Shown piece after piece: positions 1-5,984 of a stretch of DNA of 5,984 nucleotides; the first letter of the stretch is position 1; every line of letters starts with the position of its first letter. The notes below the pieces were generated by a model, which was not told where the DNA came from, did not search any database, and saw nothing but the letters and a program-made list of their open reading frames with translations. The stretch comes from an uncultured Chlorobiales bacterium (GTDB lineage Bacteria > Bacteroidota > Chlorobiia > Chlorobiales > Chlorobiaceae): contig CAIUQW010000447.1 in assembly GCA_903901395.1 (NCBI GenBank), forward strand, positions 1-5,984, written 5' to 3'. The translations under genes and the position numbers were made by a program.

Positions 1-1228
1 AGCCGTAGTCGAGCAGGCGCTTGGCGATGTCGAGCGTGCGGACGCCGTGCTCCTTCTTCTGGCGGTCGCCCGACAGGCAGAACTCGTGCATCACCGGGCG
101 CGGGTAGGGCAGCGCGTAGTGTTCGACGAGGCGTTGGAGCAGGTAGTTGGCGTTGATGATGGCGTTCTCCGACACGCGGCGCAGCCCCTCCGCGCCGAGC
201 ATCCGTATATAAGTATAGGCGCGCACCAGCACCGAGAAGTTGCCGTAGAAGTTCATCATGCGCCCGATGCTGTCCGGCTTGCCGCCGTTCAGGCGGTAGC
301 GAGTCTCTCCATTCTCTTCATACTTCTCGACCACCGGCACCGGCAGGAACTCCACGAGCCGCTCGCTGACGCCGACCGGGCCGCTGCCGGGGCCGCCGCC
401 GCCGTGGGGCGCGGAGAAGCTCTTGTGCAGGTTGTAGTGCATCACGTCGAAGCCCATGTCGCCGGGGCGCGTGATGCCGAGCAGGGCGTTCATGTTCGCG
501 CCGTCCATGTAGAGCAGGCTGCCGTTGCCGTGCACCAGCTTTTCGATTTCGGGAATCTGCTTCTCGAAAATGCCGACCGTGTTCGGATTGGTGAGCATCA
601 GGGCAGCGACTTCGCTGTCGAGTTTGGCGCGCAGGTCATCCATGTCGGTGCAGCCCGAAGCGTCGCACTTGACCGAGACGCACTCATAGCCGCCGAGCGC
701 CGCCGAGGCCGGATTGGTGCCGTGGGCCGAATCCACGACAAGCAGCTTGTGGCGCTGGTTTCCGAGCTTTTCGTGATACTTCTTGATGAGCAGAATGCCG
801 GTCAGCTCGCCATGCGCACCCGCCGCTGGTTGCAGCGTGACCGCCTTCATGCCCGCGATCTCCTTGAGCATCTCCGCCAGCTCGTACATGAGCTGCAACG
901 CTCCCTGCGAGGTCGATTCCGGCTGCATCGGGTGCATGGATGCGAATCCCGGCAGGTCGCAGGTATAGTCGTTGATCTTGGGATTGTACTTCATGGTGCA
1001 ACTGCCCAGCGGGTACATGTTCTTGTCAACGTGATAGTTGAGGTTCGAGAGGCGCACGAAATGGCGCACCACCTCGCCCTCCGGCATCTCCGGCAATTCG
1101 GCGGGCGCTTTGCGCAGGAATTTCGACGGCAGCAGCTCATCCGCCGGGCGAGCGGGAATGTCGAGCGGCGAGAGGCAGAAGCCCTTGCGACCGCTGCGGG
1201 AAAGGTCAAAGATCAGTTGTTCTTTCAT
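1..1228 (-). CDS. gcvPB: Glycine dehydrogenase (decarboxylating) subunit 2, 5' part (partial, runs off left edge)
   Basis: This is the PLP-carrying half of the two-subunit P-protein of the glycine cleavage system. It decarboxylates glycine and passes the aminomethyl group to lipoylated H-protein in the cytoplasm. The minus-strand frame opens with ATG at 1228-1226 ([16 protein letters not shown]) and stays open for 409 codons to the window edge. Family subunits are about 480-490 residues, so roughly 75 C-terminal residues lie outside. Visible hallmarks are [11 protein letters not shown] at residues 74-84, DSAHGTNPA at 166-174, and the PLP-lysine motif [17 protein letters not shown] with the Schiff-base lysine at K269. 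No Shine-Dalgarno sequence is visible before the ATG. No gcvPA gene lies upstream; the upstream neighbour on the same strand is the unrelated large PLD-like gene. A 399-codon plus-strand frame across the same DNA is only its antisense shadow. Identification is firm. Confidence 0.96.
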   Translation of the reverse strand, partial: MKEQLIFDLSRSGRKGFCLSPLDIPARPADELLPSKFLRKAPAELPEMPEGEVVRHFVRLSNLNYHVDKNMYPLGSCTMKYNPKINDYTCDLPGFASMHPMQPESTSQGALQLMYELAEMLKEIAGMKAVTLQPAAGAHGELTGILLIKKYHEKLGNQRHKLLVVDSAHGTNPASAALGGYECVSVKCDASGCTDMDDLRAKLDSEVAALMLTNPNTVGIFEKQIPEIEKLVHGNGSLLYMDGANMNALLGITRPGDMGFDVMHYNLHKSFSAPHGGGGPGSGPVGVSERLVEFLPVPVVEKYEENGETRYRLNGGKPDSIGRMMNFYGNFSVLVRAYTYIRMLGAEGLRRVSENAIINANYLLQRLVEHYALPYPRPVMHEFCLSGDRQKKEHGVRTLDIAKRLLDYG

Positions 1229-1334
1229 GGAGTGGCCAAGTTATGACAGGCTTTCAGCACACGCCAGCGCAAAGCGCCGCAACCTGCACGGATTAAAGGT
1301 GTTCCCGGTCGAACGATTTTGCCGGAAGGTACGC

Positions 1335-1362
1335 AATATACGCATTTTGGCGCGGGTGTAAA
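1335..1362 (-). promoter_or_regulatory. Putative sigma70-type promoter of gcvPB
   Basis: On the minus strand a -35-like TTTACA (1362-1357) is followed by a 16-base spacer and a -10-like TATATT (1340-1335). Initiation would fall near 1328 and give a 5' leader of about 100 bases before the gcvPB ATG. The same -10 hexamer and spacer length recur in the putative leu promoter at 5467-5494, which supports both calls. The leader holds a small GCGC-AAA-GCGC hairpin (1267-1277). I could not recognise a glycine riboswitch in it. Confidence 0.5.
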
Positions 1363-1453
1363 GAGGACAGGGCAGAAGAGTTTGCGGGGCGGAGGGATGA
1401 AGGGTTTGCATAGTTCAGGGCTAATTGCTCATGTCTCAGAGTTGGCTATTGAC

Positions 1454-4400
1454 CTACAGCTCACTGGATTCAAGGAGTTTTTCTGCTTGATCGAGAAATG
1501 CGGCAAGCTCGCTCCAGCTGCCTTTAACCTTCGAGCGCCATTCTTCAATCGGTCTGACCATCGTAAGCGCTCTGGCGTCTTGCGACAGTTTTTCCAACTC
1601 GGGGACGACCTTGTTTTGCTCGCGCAGGTAGTATTGACCCCATTGGGTAAACGCCAAAATCCACATTGAAATCACCAGTGCGTCATTCCTGCGCGTCCAA
1701 TCACTGGTGCTGGCAAGGGGCTGTTGGACGATCCGCCGCTGTTGCCTCAGTATCTCCTGCAACGACTTCAGACTTACTTGCCGTCTCTCGGGGCTACTGT
1801 AGGCGAAGAGGAACGCTGTGACGTTGGTCATCTGACCTTCACGTGCTCGGTCAAAAAGCCGAGGCGAGTACATTAATTGCGGCCGCAGCAAAGAAGTCAG
1901 CTCTTGAACCCATATTTCGCAGGCATCATCGGTATTGGCACGTTCATTCTGCAACAACGGAAAGATAACATCCTGGGATATCCACGGCTCAGCCCAACCC
2001 AATTGCCGCATATGCCCGCGCATGGAATCAACTAGGCGTTTCAGTTCGTCCGCAGGAATCGTTTGCGGTAGCCCTTCATGTAGCGTCGCGACCAACCCTT
2101 TGAAGATTTCAGCTTTGTTCGGATTATTTTGTGCCGCATGATGAACCATCCAGCCCAAAACCTGCACCTGCTCAGGATAGGAAAGGGCTGCAAGTAACTC
2201 TTGCACAGCGGCGAGACCTTCTGGCTTTTCCAGCAGCATCTCAATCGCGTTCAGACCCAGCCACTTCAACAGACCGCTGCTACTCTGAACGAGAAGGTTT
2301 CGTTGCACCTCATTGATATCGAACTCAACCGACAGGGAAATTTCACTGACGATCTGGCTTAACAAGGAACGCGCCAACACGTTAGAAACTTCAAGTTCTC
2401 CAGTCATGCTGGTTATCCGGGCTTCGGTGATTTTCAGCAAAGCATCAGGAACATACCGCCAAAGATACTTGATGGAAAAGTACTGAGCCCAAGTAAGGGC
2501 TGCGTACTTCGTCGGATGGCAAAGGTGATTTGGATGATAGGGAGTATGTAGCAAATCATCGAGCGTTTGCTGAAAAAGTTGAGCATCCATGACAGCCAAT
2601 TCTTTATCCACTTTGTCATAGGTGCAGATGAATGATTCATCGAGATACTCCTTCAGGAATTTTAGAAAGCCATGCTCGGAATCAAGCTCACGAAAGTGGC
2701 TGGCCTCGTTACGAGAATGCGCGAGCACTTCCCCGAGAAACTCCCAGGTCGCCGTGAAGTTCGCGAAGTCGCCAGCCTGCTTTTCAAGGACATTGTTCAG
2801 ACCTGATGTCTCGGACTGAGAGAGTGAGTTATCCATAAGCAGGTTCAGTGTTACCATGCGCTCCTTTAACAACGTGCCGCTCAAGCCTTGCAGTGACGGT
2901 TCGTCAGCCCATACGTTCAACACGTCGCCAGCACAGGGCTTGTCGAGGAAGCTTAACGGCTCGTAGCGTCGCTGTTGCGGTTGATTTTCAGTGGAGTCGA
3001 AAAGAAGCTCCATAACCGGACTCTGTGTATTGCCTTCATCTTGCATCGCGTCAGCTTCTTTCACCAACTCAGCCTTGTATTGTTCAACTTGCAACAGAAC
3101 ATCGGAAGGAATCGGAGTGACCAGCAGCGGGAAATTCTCAGCAGCGGACTGAAACGAGTTGGATAGGTTGAAACCCGCAACAGGCAGATTGTCCTTGCCC
3201 ACGATCAGGATGTAACGGTCATGCAGTCGGCCTTCTTTCAGCCCGTAAATTCGCAGCTTGATGCGTTTCAGTAGGTGGCGGTTGCACTCACAGTTTGCCA
3301 GCAAATTGTCAACCCCGCTCGGGGTAGGTTTGTTTGATTCGCACAACATGGCTTCGCTCGGTCTGGATTGCTTAGGGAGTGACCTGAAAACGATGTAGTC
3401 GGACTTATCTGCCGCACAAATCAACAACAGACCTAAGCCAGCGTCCTCGAAATAGGGATCGAAAATGACGACTTGATGCTGCTGATATTTGGCCAAAAGC
3501 GCCCTGAACCACTCAGCAAATTTTAACCGACCTTCGGGGTCGCCCTTGCCCCAACGCAGGAAGAACCGCCCCTCCGACTTTGGTGGATGGAGGCGCGCAA
3601 AAAGAGATACGATATCTCGATTAGCCGGAACCCAAGTTTCTGCCTCACGGCTGCTAATGTGGTTGGTGGATTCAGTATTACCGCGATTGATCGTTAAGGC
3701 TGCCTTCGTACGTGTTGACTGAGCAGGCCGAATAGTTTTTTCCAGCCAGTCGAACTTGACCGGGCTGTCCCCATGAACCAAAACATGACTTTGAAAATGC
3801 CACTCCCGAACATACCCGATCCGCCACCGGCAACACAGCATTCCCTCGCGGGGATGCCCATCACGAAATCCGAAAACCTCCAGTTCAGTACTGTCGATCA
3901 TAGCACGCAACTGGTCACTTAGCTCGAATTTGCACTCGAACACTCCTTCCGTATTGCGTTCTGATGTGGTAATGCCCGAATAGATGACCTGGCTGCCGTT
4001 CATGATGCACAGGCGGAACTGGAAATTGCTGAAATTCGGTACCTGCTGCGGATTGAATCGAGCGAGCAAGGCAGGCGGATCATCTTCCCAGCTCACGCTC
4101 AACAAGGAACGCTCTTGATCATCAAGTGCGGGAAAAACCAATAGCTCAAGATCGCCGAACCGAACAGCATCTATACCACCGAAGTCCAAACCAGTATCTG
4201 CGTTTATTTGCTTGATCACCGATTCGGTCAATCCAACGCTGTAGTTATGATCTAAGCGGAACAAGGCGACTTTGTTGGTCTGAACGATTGATGCACTGAA
4301 AGCACCACCACCTCCATGTGGGCTGGACGGCGAGTGCCGATCATATGCGTCGCGATTGAGCAGGTAGGCCACGGGACGATAGGCCAGGTTATCAGTGGCA

Positions 4401-4807
4401 AGCAAGGTCGCTCCAAATCGCCTTTTCAAATTGAGAGAGAACTTGAGATTCAGGTCTTCACTAATGGCCGAAATACTCTGTCCTGTCGTCATTTGTCTCA
4501 GTATGTCCGTGCAGTGATAGCTTGGGACGTAAAGGTTGAGCCGGACAAGCTGCGCTTGAATTTCTCCGAAGGTGTGAAAGTCGTCATCTTCGCTGGCGTA
4601 CCAACTATTACTGGAATAGTTGTAAGGAAGCATACGGCCATAGACAATGCGATTTTCAATTGATTGTTCCGACTTGATCTGCAATATCCAGAGCTGCAAG
4701 GCGCAGGGATGGGCATCTTTTGAGAAAAGGCGTGCCAACCGGTCGTCTTTGAGAAGGTCTTCAAGTGCAAGAGTAATTGATCCACTGGTATTTTTCCGCA
4801 TTTTCAT
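1454..4807 (-). CDS. Large multidomain protein with phospholipase D-like core (possible VPA1262 family; candidate defence protein)
   Basis: The gene encodes about 1117 residues of unknown function. I chose ATG at 4807 (MKMRKNTSGS). ATG at 4801 and GTG at 4849 are also in frame, and none has a good Shine-Dalgarno. Numbering here is from 4807. Residues ~15-235 are a mixed alpha/beta region with a PHGGGG loop at 163-168. Residues ~256-341 look like a beta-sandwich. Residues ~396-576 look PLD-like: strand VVIFDPYF (446-453, D450), then LHDRYILIV with H529 and R531, followed by GFNLSNS (545-551) and E557. That resembles an HxK motif with Arg for Lys plus the following GxN segment. Residues ~590-630 are a polar linker, and ~636-1117 are almost wholly helical, possibly repeats. 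No signal peptide or clear membrane segment is seen, so it is probably cytoplasmic. The overall order recalls the 'VPA1262 family', but that is from memory and unverified. It is transcribed away from the antitoxin gene. An antiviral role is inferred only from architecture and context. Confidence 0.85.
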   Translation of the reverse strand: MKMRKNTSGSITLALEDLLKDDRLARLFSKDAHPCALQLWILQIKSEQSIENRIVYGRMLPYNYSSNSWYASEDDDFHTFGEIQAQLVRLNLYVPSYHCTDILRQMTTGQSISAISEDLNLKFSLNLKRRFGATLLATDNLAYRPVAYLLNRDAYDRHSPSSPHGGGGAFSASIVQTNKVALFRLDHNYSVGLTESVIKQINADTGLDFGGIDAVRFGDLELLVFPALDDQERSLLSVSWEDDPPALLARFNPQQVPNFSNFQFRLCIMNGSQVIYSGITTSERNTEGVFECKFELSDQLRAMIDSTELEVFGFRDGHPREGMLCCRWRIGYVREWHFQSHVLVHGDSPVKFDWLEKTIRPAQSTRTKAALTINRGNTESTNHISSREAETWVPANRDIVSLFARLHPPKSEGRFFLRWGKGDPEGRLKFAEWFRALLAKYQQHQVVIFDPYFEDAGLGLLLICAADKSDYIVFRSLPKQSRPSEAMLCESNKPTPSGVDNLLANCECNRHLLKRIKLRIYGLKEGRLHDRYILIVGKDNLPVAGFNLSNSFQSAAENFPLLVTPIPSDVLLQVEQYKAELVKEADAMQDEGNTQSPVMELLFDSTENQPQQRRYEPLSFLDKPCAGDVLNVWADEPSLQGLSGTLLKERMVTLNLLMDNSLSQSETSGLNNVLEKQAGDFANFTATWEFLGEVLAHSRNEASHFRELDSEHGFLKFLKEYLDESFICTYDKVDKELAVMDAQLFQQTLDDLLHTPYHPNHLCHPTKYAALTWAQYFSIKYLWRYVPDALLKITEARITSMTGELEVSNVLARSLLSQIVSEISLSVEFDINEVQRNLLVQSSSGLLKWLGLNAIEMLLEKPEGLAAVQELLAALSYPEQVQVLGWMVHHAAQNNPNKAEIFKGLVATLHEGLPQTIPADELKRLVDSMRGHMRQLGWAEPWISQDVIFPLLQNERANTDDACEIWVQELTSLLRPQLMYSPRLFDRAREGQMTNVTAFLFAYSSPERRQVSLKSLQEILRQQRRIVQQPLASTSDWTRRNDALVISMWILAFTQWGQYYLREQNKVVPELEKLSQDARALTMVRPIEEWRSKVKGSWSELAAFLDQAEKLLESSEL

Positions 4808-4897
4808 CTTTTTGCCAATGCATGAAGGTTGTTGGACGTTACTGAACACATTAAGTTACTCTGTATTTCAGGAATTTTTTCGACATAAAGATGTAGT
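4808..4897. promoter_or_regulatory. Divergent intergenic region between the PLD-like gene and the antitoxin gene
   Basis: Only 90 bases separate the two divergent start codons (48 if the large gene starts at GTG 4849), so promoters in both directions must sit here or overlap the genes. The stretch is AT-rich and holds a direct repeat GTTACT at 4838-4843 and 4855-4860. I could not pick out a convincing -35/-10 pair or a palindromic operator on either strand. Phd/YefM proteins usually repress their own promoter, so this region could also let the antitoxin influence the large gene. That is an inference. Confidence 0.35.
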
Positions 4898-5185
4898 ATG
4901 AACATTCGTGTTTCACGCGACATCATACCGCTGGGTGAATTCAAGACGGGCATTTCAACCTGCCTTAAACAAGTTCAGGCGACAGGTCATCCGCTGATTA
5001 TCACTCAAAACGGCAGACCCGCTGCTGTCCTGCTTTCACCCGAAGAATGCGATAACCTGATGTACAGAAAACAGTTTATCGAATCCATCGAGCAAGGGCT
5101 GATAGCGGCAGAGGCCGGAGAAGTGTACGGAACCGATGAGGTGAGCGCGAGACTGGCAGAAAAAAGAGCTGCCAGAAAACCATAA
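4898..5185 (+). CDS. Type II antitoxin, Phd/YefM family (orphan)
   Basis: This 95-residue protein is of the Phd/YefM antitoxin class. Such proteins bind their operator as dimers through the N-terminal half and neutralise a RelE/ParE/Doc-type toxin through the C-terminal tail. The start (MNIRVSRDIIPLGEF) and the family core ITQNGRPAAVLLSPEECD at residues 35-52 are clear. The tail from about residue 58 is helical and ends in a basic KRAARKP. The length is normal for the family and the frame is intact. The ribosome binding site is weak (AAAG, 8 bases before ATG). A toxin gene normally overlaps or directly follows the antitoxin stop. Here the stop at 5183-5185 is followed after six bases by an insertion-sequence end, and no toxin frame is visible. 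The partner therefore seems lost, or lies elsewhere. Family assignment is firm; activity is unknown. Confidence 0.9.
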   Translation: MNIRVSRDIIPLGEFKTGISTCLKQVQATGHPLIITQNGRPAAVLLSPEECDNLMYRKQFIESIEQGLIAAEAGEVYGTDEVSARLAEKRAARKP

Positions 5186-5191
5186 CCAAAC

Positions 5192-5219
5192 GGGCCTGTT
5201 CAGAAAAGAGTGTACACAG
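5192..5219 (-). repeat. Probable terminal inverted repeat of an IS256-family element (single end)
   Basis: Read inward on the plus strand, the segment begins GGGCCTGTTCAGAAAAG and ends in the palindrome GTGTACAC (5210-5217). Ends of the general form GG-n-TGT-n-CAGAAAA-n-TGTACAC are familiar from IS256/Mutator-type elements. It sits just beyond the C-terminal coding remnant of a transposase in the expected orientation. I found no matching second end and no target duplication in the window, so the element is not intact. Confidence 0.5.
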
Positions 5220-5351
5220 CTGGTTTTCAAACCGAAACCCGTCCTTTGAAATTTTATGGGCAATGTTCTGCATGGCCAGGTAAATCAGTTTGATGATCGA
5301 TTCGTCGTTCGGAAATGATCACTTGGTTTTCAGTACTTTGCGCAGTGAGCG
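5220..5351 (-). pseudogene. Decayed C-terminal remnant of an IS256-family (Mutator-type) transposase
   Basis: On the minus strand the frame reads RSLRKVLKTK, then a TGA stop at 5321-5319, then SFPNDESIIKLIYLAMQNI and AHK. This matches the remembered C-terminal signature of IS256-type transposases, which runs (L/I)RKVxKTKG-x-FPND, followed by an LLYLAxxNIxKKW helix. The in-frame TGA takes the place of the conserved Gly codon, so one GGA-to-TGA change would explain it. After AHK the usual W-TMP-I-x-W tail is missing. The frame passes instead into the terminal repeat, which suggests a small internal deletion. Everything upstream (the N-terminal ~85% of the transposase with its DDE residues) is absent, and the boundary near 5351 is approximate. 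It cannot encode an active enzyme. Confidence 0.7.
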
Positions 5352-5466
5352 GAGCAGCGGCTCGCCCAGCTGACCGGCGCGACCTCCCGCCGGGAACGCC
5401 CTCAGCTTTTTCGCGGTTCTGAAGTCCAGTTGCCTGACGCCTCCCCGGTTATCCTCCGAAACGGGG
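5352..5466. other. GC-rich spacer with no recognisable gene
   Basis: This stretch separates the transposase remnant from the leu promoter. The minus-strand frame of the remnant stays open through it, up to a TAA at 5495-5493. The frame has no ATG, GTG or TTG start, and its translation beyond RSLRKVLKTK does not resemble the catalytic part of an IS256 transposase. It may be a fragment of another broken gene or simply a GC-rich chance frame. I see no RNA gene or repeat in it. Confidence 0.4.
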
Positions 5467-5494
5467 TTGCAGAGGTAAAAGAATTGTGTATATT
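5467..5494 (+). promoter_or_regulatory. Putative sigma70-type promoter of the leu leader/leuA transcript
   Basis: A -35-like TTGCAG (5467-5472) is followed by a 16-base spacer and a -10-like TATATT (5489-5494). This matches the layout proposed for gcvPB. Transcription would begin near 5501 and place the leader peptide start about 40 bases into the RNA. A short inverted repeat GCAGT/ACTGC (5496-5500 and 5512-5516) spans the predicted start region. Its significance is unknown. Confidence 0.55.
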
Positions 5495-5541
5495 AGCAGT
5501 CAAATCCGTACACTGCCGACTTTAACGGTGCTTTATCTTGT

Positions 5542-5984
<443 letters not shown>

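Noticed and set aside
47..1246. A 399-codon open frame on the plus strand
   Set aside because: It is the antisense shadow of gcvPB. Its translation is a low-complexity run of Arg, Val, Ala, His and Leu, typical of the complement of a GC-rich gene, while the minus strand encodes an unmistakable GcvPB.
1229..1328. Possible glycine riboswitch in the gcvPB leader
   Set aside because: The leader is about 100 bases with one small GCGC hairpin. I could not find the paired aptamer folds or conserved core of glycine riboswitches.
1319..1669. A 116-codon plus-strand frame across the gcvPB upstream region and the 3' end of the large gene
   Set aside because: It runs antisense to the C-terminal codons of the large gene and to the gcvPB promoter. 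It has no recognisable domain and no Shine-Dalgarno.
4304..4321. PHGGGG in the large protein resembles the APHGGGGPG loop of GcvPB
   Set aside because: In GcvPB the motif follows the PLP lysine. In the large protein no NLHKSF context precedes it and the surrounding fold is different, so it is a short glycine-rich coincidence.
5036..5273. Minus-strand frames of 65-75 codons overlapping the antitoxin gene
   Set aside because: They are extensions of the decayed transposase frame, or its neighbour, running antisense through the antitoxin. Only the part above 5220 has IS256-like content.
5186..5320. Search for a toxin gene (RelE, ParE, Doc or PIN type) after the antitoxin
   Set aside because: No plus-strand frame of useful length follows the stop. 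The region is accounted for by an IS256-type end and transposase remnant in the opposite orientation.

Overview
The window looks like chromosomal DNA of a green sulfur bacterium (Chlorobi; Chlorobium/Chlorobaculum-like). This rests on remembered protein similarity: a split-type glycine dehydrogenase subunit 2, a LeuA of the long 'type 2' class, and TATATT-type -10 boxes. No search could be run, so the taxon is an inference.

Layout: (1) Bases 1-1228, minus strand: the first 409 codons of gcvPB, a glycine cleavage system subunit, running off the left edge. A plausible promoter lies about 110 bases upstream of its start. (2) Bases 1454-4807, minus strand: one very large gene for a roughly 1117-residue multidomain protein with a phospholipase D-like core and a long helical C-terminal half. 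It resembles what I remember of the 'VPA1262 family' and is a candidate defence-type gene. (3) Bases 4898-5185, plus strand: a divergently transcribed Phd/YefM-family antitoxin with no toxin gene after it. (4) Bases 5192-5351: a decayed remnant of an IS256-family (Mutator-type) insertion sequence in minus orientation. It starts six bases after the antitoxin stop, where a toxin gene would be expected. (5) Bases 5467-5684: a promoter, a 25-codon leader peptide with eight leucine codons, competing RNA hairpins and an intrinsic terminator, which together form a leucine attenuator. (6) Bases 5729-5984: the start of leuA (2-isopropylmalate synthase), running off the right edge.

Two housekeeping genes (glycine catabolism and leucine biosynthesis) therefore flank an accessory block of about 4 kb. 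The block looks less GC-rich than gcvPB and carries a large orphan PLD-like protein, an orphan antitoxin and an IS scar. It reads as horizontally acquired DNA. The best-supported regulatory system is the leu attenuator: a ribosome stalled on the leucine codons should free a segment that pairs with the loop of the terminator and lets transcription continue into leuA. The most novel element is the large PLD-like protein.
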